A stretch of 64,000 bases of DNA, from assembly GCF_900117425.1 (NCBI RefSeq), contig NZ_FPEH01000012.1:248001-312000 (forward strand), in the 5' to 3' direction. The translations under genes and the position numbers were made by a program. The DNA is from Novosphingobium sp. NDB2Meth1. Its GTDB lineage: Bacteria; Pseudomonadota; Alphaproteobacteria; Sphingomonadales; Sphingomonadaceae. Every line of letters begins with the position of its first letter. Position 1 is the stretch's first letter. Shown here piece after piece: positions 1 to 8,624 of this stretch. Below the pieces are notes generated by a model. The model was not told the DNA's origin, made no database searches, and was given only the letters and a program-made list of their open reading frames with translations.

Positions 1-912
1 GAAAACGAGCTGGCTGCGGCCTGCGGGCACCACGACGTTCGACCAGGTGATGGCGCGGGCAAAGGCGGCAGGGTCAAGCTTTCCCGCCGCGCTCCAGATC
101 GGGAAGGCAAACACCCGGTCCACGCCGCCTTTGGCGAAGAACGCTGCGCCATCGCCCCAATCGGCCTGCTCGGCGGTGACGGTAAGCCGGGGATTCAGCG
201 CATGGAGCTGCGCGATGACAGGCGCCCAGAAATCGGCCAGGAGCGACTTCAGCACGCCCGCATTGTCGAGATCGTCCATCATGTGGTCGATCCGGAAACC
301 GTCCACCCCGTCCGCAGTATCGCCATCGCCGTCGGGATCGGCCCACCGTGAGAGGTAGCGCGCGAACCAGGACTTGACCGCCGGTTCAGCCAGATTGACC
401 GTGAAGATCTGCCGCTTCTGGCCAGGCCATGCGCTGAAGTCGTTGGTCCCGAGCAAGGTCGGCACCGGCGCGCGGTTGGTCGCATCGCGGTAGAGCAGAA
501 ACTTGCCATGAGGGCTTTCTGGATGCCCTGCAGATTCCATGCGCCACGCGTGCTTGTCGGAGACGTACTGGATTTCCTCGTCGAGAATGATCTTCATCCC
601 CCGCCGGTGCACATCGCGCACCAGCACCGAAAAATCAGCCATGGTACCGAATTCGGGATCGATCCCGTCAAAGTCGTCGGCGAAATAGTTGTGATAGAAC
701 TGCGAGGGGTAGAGCGGGGTAAGCATGACCGTGGTCACGCCGAGCCGCTCAAGATAGCCGAGCCGCTGACGGATGCCGTCGAGATCGCCTTGCCGGTCGC
801 CATTGCTGTCGGCAAAACTGCGCACGAAGATGTGGTAGACCATCTCCGGCCGCGCCTGCGCCGACCCGACCGACCCAAGCAGGGCCGCCAGCGCGATCAT
901 CCACCGGATCAC
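1..912 (-). CDS. GH13 alpha-amylase-family glycosidase, 3' part outside the window
   Basis: Partial gene: 304 codons are visible and the frame runs off the left edge of the window. The N-terminus looks like a secretion signal (RWMIALAALLGSVGSAQA). The rest follows the amylase barrel: FADDFDGIDPEFG near residue 80, DGVDGFRIDHMMDD near 207 (region II, with the nucleophile Asp in FRID) and VTAEQADW near 247 (region III, acid/base Glu). Region I reads LDEEIQY instead of the usual DxVxNH, so the subfamily is unusual. The GTG start at 912 overlaps the stop of the upstream PhyH gene (GTGA), which suggests translational coupling; an ATG at 900 is the alternative. The enzyme probably hydrolyses or transfers alpha-glucosides in the periplasm. 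The substrate cannot be read from the sequence. Confidence 0.8.
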   Translation of the reverse strand, partial: MIRWMIALAALLGSVGSAQARPEMVYHIFVRSFADSNGDRQGDLDGIRQRLGYLERLGVTTVMLTPLYPSQFYHNYFADDFDGIDPEFGTMADFSVLVRDVHRRGMKIILDEEIQYVSDKHAWRMESAGHPESPHGKFLLYRDATNRAPVPTLLGTNDFSAWPGQKRQIFTVNLAEPAVKSWFARYLSRWADPDGDGDTADGVDGFRIDHMMDDLDNAGVLKSLLADFWAPVIAQLHALNPRLTVTAEQADWGDGAAFFAKGGVDRVFAFPIWSAAGKLDPAAFARAITWSNVVVPAGRSQLVF

Positions 913-1700
913 AGCAGCAACGGATTGAGCGGCGAGGCAGCAAGATCGCCCGGCTGGAGACCCGGCAGCCACTGCGCCAGATCGGATTGCTGCATCCGGT
1001 TCACTGGCTCGGCCACGGTCATATCCGCGTCGATATAGATCATCGTCATCACCGAACGCGGCTTCCGGCTGCGGTTCGGTCCCGCGCGGTGGAAGGTCCA
1101 TCCGCCATGGAAGCTGACATCGCCCAGCGCATAGGCCGCGCGGTCGATCGGGAAGCCCTGCGCTTCCATGTCAGCCGTGATCCGCGCCTCGCTTTCGTCC
1201 GAGATCGGCAGATCACGGCCGATTTCGCTGCGATGGCTCCCGGCATAGAACTCCAGCGGCCCCATCTCCAGCGGCACCGGCTGGAGCGGAATCCAGGCCG
1301 TGATCGCGCGGTCGGTCGCAAGTGGCCAGTAGTACTGGTCGGCATGCGCCGGCGTGATTCCGCCAGAGGGTTCCTTGTAGAGCGACTGGTCGTGATAGAG
1401 CCGCACTGCCTTCACACCCAGAAGCTGCGCCGCGACGCCGGCCAGCCGCTTGCCAAAGACGAAACGGCGCGCTTCCTCGGAGGAGCGCCACAGGTTCATC
1501 ACCTGCAGGAAGGCGCGGTCGTAGGTCTCGCGCTCTTCCAGCGGCTTGACCTGCGTGTTGAGTGCCAGCGTCAGCCGGGTGATTTCGGCACCGTAGTGTG
1601 CCAGTTCCTCCGCATCGAGCAGGCCAGGCAAGCGCACGAAGCCGTCGTTCCGGTAGTGGGCAATCACATCTTCGGCGATGGTGAAGGGCATATCCAGCAT
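909..1700 (-). CDS. Phytanoyl-CoA dioxygenase (PhyH) family protein
   Basis: A 263-residue Fe(II)/2-oxoglutarate dioxygenase of the PhyH family. The iron-binding H-x-D pair is visible as H119 and D121 in PAHADQYYW. The distal His and the 2-oxoglutarate-binding Arg lie in WTFHRAGPNRSRKPRS. The start is placed at ATG 1700 (MLDMPFTIAEDVIAHY) because the family usually begins just before a segment like IAHYRNDGFVRLPG; the frame stays open to 1763 without family similarity. It is directly followed, with overlap, by a GH13 glycosidase and faces a divergent AraC regulator. A role in processing a sugar-linked or osmolyte substrate is possible but unproven. Confidence 0.8.
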   Translation of the reverse strand: MLDMPFTIAEDVIAHYRNDGFVRLPGLLDAEELAHYGAEITRLTLALNTQVKPLEERETYDRAFLQVMNLWRSSEEARRFVFGKRLAGVAAQLLGVKAVRLYHDQSLYKEPSGGITPAHADQYYWPLATDRAITAWIPLQPVPLEMGPLEFYAGSHRSEIGRDLPISDESEARITADMEAQGFPIDRAAYALGDVSFHGGWTFHRAGPNRSRKPRSVMTMIYIDADMTVAEPVNRMQQSDLAQWLPGLQPGDLAASPLNPLLL

Positions 1701-1810
1701 GGCAGCGTTTTCAGTCCGATTGCGAGCGGAGCTGTTTATACCTGTCAGATAAGCGGATATCATGCGGCGAGATTGTGGGCATTCCCGCGATAAGCTATCA
1801 ATATCTTGTC

Positions 1811-2656
1811 ATGCTGCCTGCTCTGTCCGAACCTGTCGCGCTTCTGCCCGGACGCTCGGTACGCATCGACCGGGTGGTGCAGCGCGCCGCGGATCCCCTG
1901 CCGGAACGCTTCCTCCATTTCCACGGACCCGCCGAACTCGTGTTCATGAAGCAAGGCACCGGATGTTTCATCACCGAAGCGGGCGAATGGCCCTTTGCGC
2001 CGGGTGCGGTGCTCTATGCGCCCGGCATGGCCATCCACGATTTCGCCTTCGCGCCCGGCGACCGGAGCTGGACCCTGGTGCAGTTCGATCCGCGGGCCAT
2101 CGACCCTGCGCTCGCCGCACTCCCACTCGCAGCCTGCGCAGCAGCGCCGGAACCGGTGGCCGCACTGCGCATCACGCTGCTGCTGGACTGGCTGGCCGCG
2201 AGCCTTGCGGACCAGGCGCCCGAACCGCAGGTGTGCTTGCTGCTCGAAACCTTGCTTCTCGCCCTCCTTGGCGCTTTCGGCCAACAGAGTGGAGACGCCC
2301 AGGCAACAGTCTCCGGGCTCGCGCATTTCCGGCCGCTGCTTCAGCACTGGGAGCGGTTTCCCGACAAGCCGCTCACGCTCGCCGAAGCCGCCTCGCGCTG
2401 CGCCCTTTCGCCCTCTTATTTCTCCCGGCTGTTTGCGAAGACTTTCGGCAGCGGCTTTGTCGCCTACCAGACTCGCCTTCGCCTCCAGCAGGCCGCGCGC
2501 ATGCTGGCGACAGGCGACCTTGCGGTCTCGCAGATCGGCTATCGGACCGGCTTTGCCTCGCACGCCTATTTCTCGCAGTGTTACCGCGCGGCCTTTGGCG
2601 TCAGTCCCAGCGAGCATCGCAAGATGTTGCTGGTTGGCAAGGGGGCAAGCGGGTAG
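1811..2656 (+). CDS. AraC family transcriptional regulator
   Basis: A 281-residue regulator with an N-terminal cupin-type sensing domain (GCFITEAGEWPFAPGAVLYAPG) and a C-terminal pair of helix-turn-helix motifs (LAEAASRCALSPSYFSRLF and VSQIGYRTGFASHAYFSQC), ending in the family signature FGVSPSEHRK. It is transcribed away from the PhyH/GH13 pair, so the roughly 110 bp between them probably hold a shared control region. It is the natural candidate to regulate those two genes in response to a small ligand, likely a sugar. ATG 1811 is chosen; a GTG at 1775 is in frame and would add 12 residues. Neither has a clear ribosome binding site. Confidence 0.85.
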   Translation: MLPALSEPVALLPGRSVRIDRVVQRAADPLPERFLHFHGPAELVFMKQGTGCFITEAGEWPFAPGAVLYAPGMAIHDFAFAPGDRSWTLVQFDPRAIDPALAALPLAACAAAPEPVAALRITLLLDWLAASLADQAPEPQVCLLLETLLLALLGAFGQQSGDAQATVSGLAHFRPLLQHWERFPDKPLTLAEAASRCALSPSYFSRLFAKTFGSGFVAYQTRLRLQQAARMLATGDLAVSQIGYRTGFASHAYFSQCYRAAFGVSPSEHRKMLLVGKGASG

Positions 2657-2673
2657 GATCGCGGCATTGACGG

Positions 2674-2730
2674 GGCAAGGATGGGCCAAGGATGGGCCAA
2701 GGATGGGCCAAGGATGGGCCAAGGATGGGG
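2674..2730 (+). repeat. 11-bp tandem repeat (unit GGATGGGCCAA)
   Basis: Four perfect units start at 2679, 2690, 2701 and 2712. A partial copy precedes them and a diverged copy follows at 2723. Each unit contains AAGGA and ATG. The unit length is not a multiple of three, so a copy-number change would shift any reading frame that begins inside it. The last copy supplies the likely Shine-Dalgarno sequence of the TetR gene at 2733. Confidence 0.9.
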
Positions 2731-2732
2731 CG

Positions 2733-3410
2733 GTGACCGGATCGAAGACCAAGATGCGCGTCCTTGATGCGCTGCAGCCGCCGGGCCCCGATGCAACGCC
2801 TGCGCGCTGGCAGCAGCGGAAGAGCGCGCGCACCCGGCTGCGCATCATCGAAGCGGCGATCGATTGCCTCGTCGAGAACGGTTTTGCGGGCCTGACCACG
2901 CAGGCAGTGGTCGAACGCACCGGCGTTTCGAGAGGCGCGATGCACCACCATTTTCCAACCCTGATCGCGCTTGTCGGCGCGGTCGTCGAGCACGTGTTCT
3001 TTGAACGCATGCGCCTGTTTCTCGAGGACTACCTTGAGAGAATGAAGGACGCCGCAGAATCCGAGCGGCTCGAGATCGCGACCGCTGCGCACTGGCGCAG
3101 CGTGCAGACACGCGAATATGCAGCCTATCTGGAACTGGCGGTGGCAGCACGCACCGACCGCGAATTGGATCAGTTTTTCGGCCCCGTCGCGCGCCGTTTT
3201 GACGAAGTGTGGATTGCCGAGATGATCGAGGCCTTTCCGCACTGGCGCGACCAGTGGGAGCAGATGAAGCTTGCGAGCGACTTCGTGAACGTGGTCCACA
3301 TGGGCCTGCTGCTCCAGCAACCGGTGTTCGGCGATGCGCGCACCCGCCGCACCCAGCGCCTTTCGGACGAAGTGCTGCGGCAGGTCTATACCGGCAAGCT
3401 GGTGGTCTGA
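2733..3410 (+). CDS. TetR family transcriptional regulator
   Basis: A 225-residue TetR-type repressor. The N-terminal helix-turn-helix is clear (RIIEAAIDCLVENGFAG, then VVERTGVSRGAMHHHFPT). The remainder is an alpha-helical ligand domain with no recognised effector. GTG 2733 is preferred because AAGGA of the upstream tandem repeat lies 7 bases before it. ATG 2754 and an in-frame ATG at 2703 inside the repeat are alternatives, and the frame stays open far upstream. Its stop overlaps the convergent EthD gene by 25 bp. The target is unknown. Confidence 0.82.
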   Translation: MTGSKTKMRVLDALQPPGPDATPARWQQRKSARTRLRIIEAAIDCLVENGFAGLTTQAVVERTGVSRGAMHHHFPTLIALVGAVVEHVFFERMRLFLEDYLERMKDAAESERLEIATAAHWRSVQTREYAAYLELAVAARTDRELDQFFGPVARRFDEVWIAEMIEAFPHWRDQWEQMKLASDFVNVVHMGLLLQQPVFGDARTRRTQRLSDEVLRQVYTGKLVV

Positions 3411-3757
3411 GGCATGTCGGAGCGGTGCTGCTCCACGCGGTAGACGCGCATGCGCGGCCTCTCGAACAGGCGCTCCTCGTCCTCGGTGATCTCGCGCCGC
3501 GTATCCGGCTCGGCGAGCGCGGCGAAGCAGGCGGCCATGGCGGCCTCGTCGGCAAACTCGATCTCCATGGCGACATCGAAATCATGGTCGACATCGGTAC
3601 CGTCCAGCGGATGGAGATGCTTGCGCTCATAGCGGATCGCCCAGGGGCCGAGCACCTTCTCGCCGATCAGGCGGTGATGCGTCTCGTAATAGGCGATGAA
3701 GTCGGCCTTGCTCATATCGGCGCGGCGCTTGAGCAGCGTGAGGACAGTCACGGTCAT
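3386..3757 (-). CDS. EthD domain-containing protein
   Basis: A 123-residue ferredoxin-like alpha/beta-barrel protein of the EthD family, with the typical N-terminus MTVTVLTLLKRRADMSKADFIAYYETHH. Members are small dimeric proteins found with oxidative degradation genes; their exact catalytic role is usually unknown. A GGGGAG ribosome binding site precedes ATG 3757. It is convergent with the TetR gene and separated from cydC by about 60 bp, so it appears to be a single-gene unit. Confidence 0.8.
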   Translation of the reverse strand: MTVTVLTLLKRRADMSKADFIAYYETHHRLIGEKVLGPWAIRYERKHLHPLDGTDVDHDFDVAMEIEFADEAAMAACFAALAEPDTRREITEDEERLFERPRMRVYRVEQHRSDMPQTTSLPV

Positions 3758-3822
3758 GCGGGTCTCCCCTTTCGCAAGGCAGTTCTATCCCATTCCTGCA
3801 GGCCCGGCGGCTGACGAATAGG

Positions 3823-5415
3823 TTAGGTGGCCGGGATCGCCTCGACCGGAACCTGCAGTCCCGCCAATGCCAGCGGCGCCGGGCGGTGCGAGGCGATCAG
3901 CAGCCCGGTGCCCGTCGCATCGAGCCACGTACCGAGCGCGGTGACAAGTGCAGCCTCGGTCGCAGCATCGAGGCCCTCGGTCGGCTCGTCGAGGAGCAGC
4001 CAGGGGCGCTCGGCCAGCAGCGCCCGGGCCAGAGCAAGCCGCTTGCGTTCGCCGCCCGAGAGAATGCCGCCGTCCTCGCCGAGCACGCTATCCAGACCCT
4101 GCGGCATGCGCATGATCCGGTCCCAGAGCTGTGCCGTGCGCAGGGCCAGCTCCATCGCGGGTGCGTCGATGCCGGGCCGGGCGAGGCGCAAGTTGTCCGC
4201 CACCGACCCGGCGATCAGCATCGGCTCCTGCGGCGCGAGCGCGATCTGGGCGCGGATGGCTGTCTCGGAAAGCGCCGCAAGTCCCTGGTCGCCAAGCGAA
4301 AGCCCATGTGCAGGCGCGCGCAGACCGGCGAGCGCTTCGATCACGCGTGTCTTGCCCGAACCTGATGGGCCGGTCAGCGCGATGCGGCTTGCTGGCGCGA
4401 ACAGGGCCTGGCCGAGCCCGATCGGCAAGGCGGCCGCTGCTGCCGGCGTGTCCTTGCCCTGAGGCACCGGCAGCGCCAGCAGCACGCGCAGCCGTTCGGT
4501 GCCCTCGGTGACAGCTGCCTCGCGCGCGCTGGAGCGGGCTATGGCGGCAACGGCCTCGATGCTCGCCGTGGCCGCCAGCATGGCCAGTGCGGTGATCGGC
4601 GCGGAGGCCGTGCTGACCAGCAGAGTCGCCCCGGCGGCCACTGCGCTGCCGAGGATCAGCAGGCCGCTGCTCGCCGCTTCGATCCGTGCCAGCTGGCGCT
4701 GCGCCTCATCCAGCCGGTCCGCCTGCGCCACCAGCTGGGCGGTCACGCGGTCCGCCAAGCCATACGTGATGATCTCGCTGCGGGCTGCGGCATAATCGAC
4801 CAGCATGCGCCGCAGTCCAGCGGTTGCCGCAGCCGCTTCGGCAGCCGGCGCGGCGCTGAGGCGCACCGGCAAGCGCGCCAGCGCCGCGAGGAGCAGCGCG
4901 AGTGCGGCCACATGCAGCAGCGCAGCCAGCCATCCCGCCAGCGCGACGGCAGCGAGCCCGACCAGCATTGTCCCGAAGGCCGCCGGGATACCGGGCCGCC
5001 GCACCACAAGGTCTTCGAGCGCGGCAATATCGCCGATCAGCCGCGCGCTGGCATCGCCGCCGGACAGGTCCGGCGCGCTGCGCGCGTCGGCATGGGCAAG
5101 CCGGGCAAACAGTATGCCGCGCAAGCCGGCAAGGGCATGGAGCGCAGCCTCATGGCTCCACAGCCGTTCGCCATAACGGGCCGCCGTACGCACGACGGCG
5201 AGGCCCCGGATCGCGGCGGCAGGGATCAGGTAGTTGAAGGCGGCAATGGCACCAGCGCCGCTGGCACCTGCCAATGCCGCCGCGGTGAGGAACCAGCCGG
5301 AGAGGGCAAGCAGGACCAGTCCGCCCACCCCTGCAGCGAGAGCGGCAGCAAAGCCCAGCGCGATGCGGCCCTTGACGCGCGGCGGCAGCGGCAGCGGAAA
5401 GCGCGCCGCGATCAC
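3823..5415 (-). CDS. cydC: Thiol reductant ABC exporter subunit CydC
   Basis: A 530-residue half-transporter with hydrophobic helices in the first 300 residues followed by an ATPase domain. Walker A GPSGSGKTRV is near residue 350, the ABC signature LSGGERKRLALARALL near 450, and Walker B is WLLLDEPTEGLD. With CydD it forms the inner-membrane heterodimer (glutathione/cysteine export, heme interaction) needed to assemble cytochrome bd. The GTG start at 5415 overlaps the cydD stop (GTGA), so the two are translationally coupled. The neighbouring divergent cydABX supports the assignment. Confidence 0.93.
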   Translation of the reverse strand: MIAARFPLPLPPRVKGRIALGFAAALAAGVGGLVLLALSGWFLTAAALAGASGAGAIAAFNYLIPAAAIRGLAVVRTAARYGERLWSHEAALHALAGLRGILFARLAHADARSAPDLSGGDASARLIGDIAALEDLVVRRPGIPAAFGTMLVGLAAVALAGWLAALLHVAALALLLAALARLPVRLSAAPAAEAAAATAGLRRMLVDYAAARSEIITYGLADRVTAQLVAQADRLDEAQRQLARIEAASSGLLILGSAVAAGATLLVSTASAPITALAMLAATASIEAVAAIARSSAREAAVTEGTERLRVLLALPVPQGKDTPAAAAALPIGLGQALFAPASRIALTGPSGSGKTRVIEALAGLRAPAHGLSLGDQGLAALSETAIRAQIALAPQEPMLIAGSVADNLRLARPGIDAPAMELALRTAQLWDRIMRMPQGLDSVLGEDGGILSGGERKRLALARALLAERPWLLLDEPTEGLDAATEAALVTALGTWLDATGTGLLIASHRPAPLALAGLQVPVEAIPAT

Positions 5416-6938
5416 AGCGCGATCACCTGATCGGCGAGGGCGACAAGCCGCTCGTCATGCGTGGCGACGATCACTGCACGCTGCTTGGCATCTGCGACAA
5501 GAATCGCGATAATCTGTTCGGCGCTGAAGGCATCGAGATCGGCCGTCGGCTCATCCGCCAGAAGCAGCGGGCGATCCGCGATCAATGCGCGGGCAAGGCC
5601 CAGCCGCCGCCGCTCCCCGCCCGAAAGCCATGCGCCGTGGTGATCGATGGGCGTGGCAAGTCCGGCATTGCGGCGCGCAAGCAGGGCATCGAGGCCGACC
5701 CGGCGCACCGCCTCGGCCACTTCCACATCCGTAGCCTCGGGGCGGCCCAGCCGAAGGTTGTCATCAAGCGTCGTCGGCAGCAGCAGCGGCACCTGTCCGG
5801 CCCACGCGATGGCTTCTGCGGGGCGGGTTTCCAGCGTGCCTTCGCTCGGCATCACTTGCCCGGCAATCGCGGCGAGCAGGCTGGTCTTGCCGCTCCCGGT
5901 CGGTCCGGTCACGCAGACAAGGCCGGACGCGCCAAGCTCGAAACTGACCGGCCCGATGCGGTGACCCGGCCACGCGATCACAACATCCCGAAGCGAGACC
6001 TTGTCCGCCATGGCTGCCGCATTCACAGGCTCGGGCACCTCGGCCAGCACCTTTTCCGCTGCCTCGCCCAGCTGCTTTTCGTGGTATGCGGCCGCAAGGC
6101 GGCGCATCGGGAGGTAGAATTCCGGCGCCATCACCAGCACGAAGAACGCCGCGCGGTAATCGAGCTGCTCCGGCGGGGTGAACGGCAGCAGACCCAGCAG
6201 CGCGAACCCGCAATAGACCGCCACCAAGGCAACGCTCAGCGCCGCAAAGAATTCGAGCACGGCGCTTGAAAGGAACGCCGCGCGCAGCACTGCGATCGTG
6301 CGCTCGGCAACATCCTGCGCCGCGCCGCCCGCAGCCCGCGCGACGCGGTCCTGCGCGCCGAAGTGGCGGATGATCGGCAAGTGGCGGATCCGATCGACAT
6401 AGAGCGCCGAAAGCGCGGTGATCGCCGCCATCTGCCGGTCCGCCGCTTGCCGCGCCGCGCCGCCCGCCAGGATCATGCCGAGCACGAACGGGATGAGCGT
6501 GAGGAACAGGATCAGCGCGGCTGCCCGGCTCTGCAGCGCGACGATCAGCACAACGAGTATGGGAGCCAGCATTGCCGATTGCCGCACCGGATCAAACCGC
6601 GCCGCGCGGGCCTGTTCGGCCGCCACGTGATCGATGCCCAGCGTAGCAGTCGCCCCTAGTGCCGGCGCACCGGGTCCGGCCAGCGAGAGCAGCTGCGGAA
6701 ACAGCGCCGCGCGCCGCAACCGGGCCAGCGTGCGCCCTTCGTCGAAGCCGATGATCTGCGCCCCATACTGGCTGGCGAGCCGCAGCAGGCCGCCCAGCAG
6801 CATCAGCGCGGCGCCGGCGGCGATGCCCGCTGTCCCTTGCAACCGCGCTTCCAGGGCGCCCGCGGCACCCCATGCAAAAAGCGCAGCGCCCACACTATCG
6901 GATGTCCAGGCAAGGCCTGCCGCTTTGGCTGTCTTCAT
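5412..6938 (-). CDS. cydD: Thiol reductant ABC exporter subunit CydD
   Basis: A 508-residue ABC half-transporter, partner of CydC. A membrane domain precedes the nucleotide-binding domain with Walker A GPTGSGKTSLL near residue 344, signature LSGGERRRLGLARALI near 436 and Walker B PLLLADEPTADLD. It is somewhat shorter than E. coli CydD but complete. It is the first gene of the cydDC unit and is transcribed away from cydA across an 84-bp gap. The two halves of the locus are likely co-regulated with respiratory state. Confidence 0.92.
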   Translation of the reverse strand: MKTAKAAGLAWTSDSVGAALFAWGAAGALEARLQGTAGIAAGAALMLLGGLLRLASQYGAQIIGFDEGRTLARLRRAALFPQLLSLAGPGAPALGATATLGIDHVAAEQARAARFDPVRQSAMLAPILVVLIVALQSRAAALILFLTLIPFVLGMILAGGAARQAADRQMAAITALSALYVDRIRHLPIIRHFGAQDRVARAAGGAAQDVAERTIAVLRAAFLSSAVLEFFAALSVALVAVYCGFALLGLLPFTPPEQLDYRAAFFVLVMAPEFYLPMRRLAAAYHEKQLGEAAEKVLAEVPEPVNAAAMADKVSLRDVVIAWPGHRIGPVSFELGASGLVCVTGPTGSGKTSLLAAIAGQVMPSEGTLETRPAEAIAWAGQVPLLLPTTLDDNLRLGRPEATDVEVAEAVRRVGLDALLARRNAGLATPIDHHGAWLSGGERRRLGLARALIADRPLLLADEPTADLDAFSAEQIIAILVADAKQRAVIVATHDERLVALADQVIAL

Positions 6939-6973
6939 GATCTGGATTCGGTTAATGGGCAGGGGACGGCAGT

Positions 6974-6991
6974 GGCAGACTCGGCTCTGCC
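6974..6991. promoter_or_regulatory. Imperfect palindrome between cydD and cydA
   Basis: GGCAGACTCGGCTCTGCC has 6-bp symmetric outer arms and lies in the 84-bp divergent cydD/cydA gap. It could be a regulator site or the stem of a leader hairpin of cydA. No FNR-type box is visible here. Confidence 0.35.
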
Positions 6992-7022
6992 TCTACGCGC
7001 AGGCCACGAAAGGGCACAAGCG

Positions 7023-8612
7023 ATGGATATGGCAGTGGTGGAACTTTCCCGGCTGCAGTTCGCCTTGACCGCGCTGTACCATTTCCTGTTCGTCCCGCTC
7101 ACGCTTGGTTTGTCGTTCATTCTGGTCATCATGGAAAGCGTCTATGTGATGACCGACCGCCCGATCTGGCGGGATATCACCCGTTTCTGGGGCAAGCTCT
7201 TCGGCATCAACTTCGTGCTGGGGGTCGCGACCGGCCTTACCATGGAGTTCGAGTTCGGCACCAACTGGTCGTACTACTCGCACTACGTGGGCGACATTTT
7301 CGGCGCGCCGCTGGCGATCGAGGGGCTGATGGCCTTCTTCCTCGAGGCGACCTTCGTGGGCCTCATGTTCTTCGGCTGGGACAAACTAAGCGCCCGCCAG
7401 CACTTGTTCACGACCTTCATGGTGGCAGTCGGCTCGAACTTCTCGGCGCTGTGGATCCTGATCGCGAATGGCTGGATGCAGCATCCTGTCGGCGCGGCGT
7501 TCAACCCCGTCACCATGCGCATGGAAGTGACCAGCTTCTACGACGTCGTCTTCAATCCCGTCGCGCAGGCCAAGTTCGTCCATACCGTGAGCGCCGGCTA
7601 CGTCACCGCCAGCGTGTTCGTGCTCGGCGTCTCCTCGTGGTACCTGCTAAAGGGTCGGCACCTCGAGCTTGCCAAGCGCAGCTTCGCGGTGGCGGCGGCG
7701 TTCGGGCTTGCTTCGGCGCTGTCGGTCGTCGTGCTGGGCGACGAGAGCGGCTACACGCTGACCGACAACCAGAAGATGAAGCTCGCTGCGATCGAGGCGG
7801 AATGGCACACCGAACCGGCACCGGCCGGGATCGCGGTGTTCGGCCTGCCGTCGAACGCGGGACGCGAGACGCTTTATGAAGTGAAGATCCCCTATGTCCT
7901 CGGCATCATCGGTACGCGCAGCCTGACGGGGCAAGTCGAGGGCATCTACCCGCTGGTCGCGCACGCGCGCACCCGCATCGAGCACGGCCTTGTCGCCTAT
8001 GATGCGGTGGAAAAGCTCAAGGCCAACCCGACGGATCTCGCCGCTCGCGCGCAGTTCGAGAGCGCCAAGGATGATCTCGGCTATGCTATGCTGGTGAAGC
8101 GCTATGTCGCCGATCCGCGCAAGGCGGACAGCGCGGCGCTCGACAAGGCGGCATGGTCGACCGTGCCCAGCGTGCCCGCGCTGTTCTGGCTGTTCCGCGG
8201 CATGGCAGCGCTGGGTTTCCTGTTCATCGCATTCTTTGCGACGGCGCTGGTGCTGGCCAATACGCGGCGCTTCAACGCCAAGTGGTTCTTGCGCGGCGCC
8301 GTGCTGATCATTCCGCTCCCGTGGATTGCAGCAGAACTGGGCTGGCTGGTGGCCGAGATCGGACGGCAGCCGTGGGCGGTCGACGGGGTGCTCCCGACAT
8401 TCCTCGGCGCATCGAGCCTGACACCTGCGCAAATCTGGACGACGATCGCGGGCTTCACCCTGCTCTACAGCGCGCTCGCGGTGATCGAGGTGCGGCTGAT
8501 GCTGTCTACGATCCGGCATGGGCCGGAGGGCTATACACCGTGGCAGCCGCGCCGCGATCCGGTACCGCCGCCCGCCACGCCCAATCCGTTCCACAGCGTT
8601 CCCGCCGAATGA
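7023..8612 (+). CDS. cydA: Cytochrome bd ubiquinol oxidase subunit I
   Basis: A 529-residue quinol oxidase subunit holding hemes b558, b595 and d. The E. coli ligands are all present: H20 (YHFLF; b595), H187 (FVHTVSAGYVT; b558) and M394 (WLFRGM; b558). The family motif EIGRQPWAV is present too. The loop after SGYTLTDNQKMKLAAIEAEW has the long form, so this is the E. coli-type bd oxidase rather than the short-loop cyanide-insensitive type. ATG 7023 is chosen because homologues start just before the ELSRLQFALT segment; an upstream open frame is spurious. It oxidises ubiquinol and reduces oxygen to water in the inner membrane. Confidence 0.97.
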   Translation: MDMAVVELSRLQFALTALYHFLFVPLTLGLSFILVIMESVYVMTDRPIWRDITRFWGKLFGINFVLGVATGLTMEFEFGTNWSYYSHYVGDIFGAPLAIEGLMAFFLEATFVGLMFFGWDKLSARQHLFTTFMVAVGSNFSALWILIANGWMQHPVGAAFNPVTMRMEVTSFYDVVFNPVAQAKFVHTVSAGYVTASVFVLGVSSWYLLKGRHLELAKRSFAVAAAFGLASALSVVVLGDESGYTLTDNQKMKLAAIEAEWHTEPAPAGIAVFGLPSNAGRETLYEVKIPYVLGIIGTRSLTGQVEGIYPLVAHARTRIEHGLVAYDAVEKLKANPTDLAARAQFESAKDDLGYAMLVKRYVADPRKADSAALDKAAWSTVPSVPALFWLFRGMAALGFLFIAFFATALVLANTRRFNAKWFLRGAVLIIPLPWIAAELGWLVAEIGRQPWAVDGVLPTFLGASSLTPAQIWTTIAGFTLLYSALAVIEVRLMLSTIRHGPEGYTPWQPRRDPVPPPATPNPFHSVPAE

Positions 8613-8624
8613 AGGAGAGCCGCG

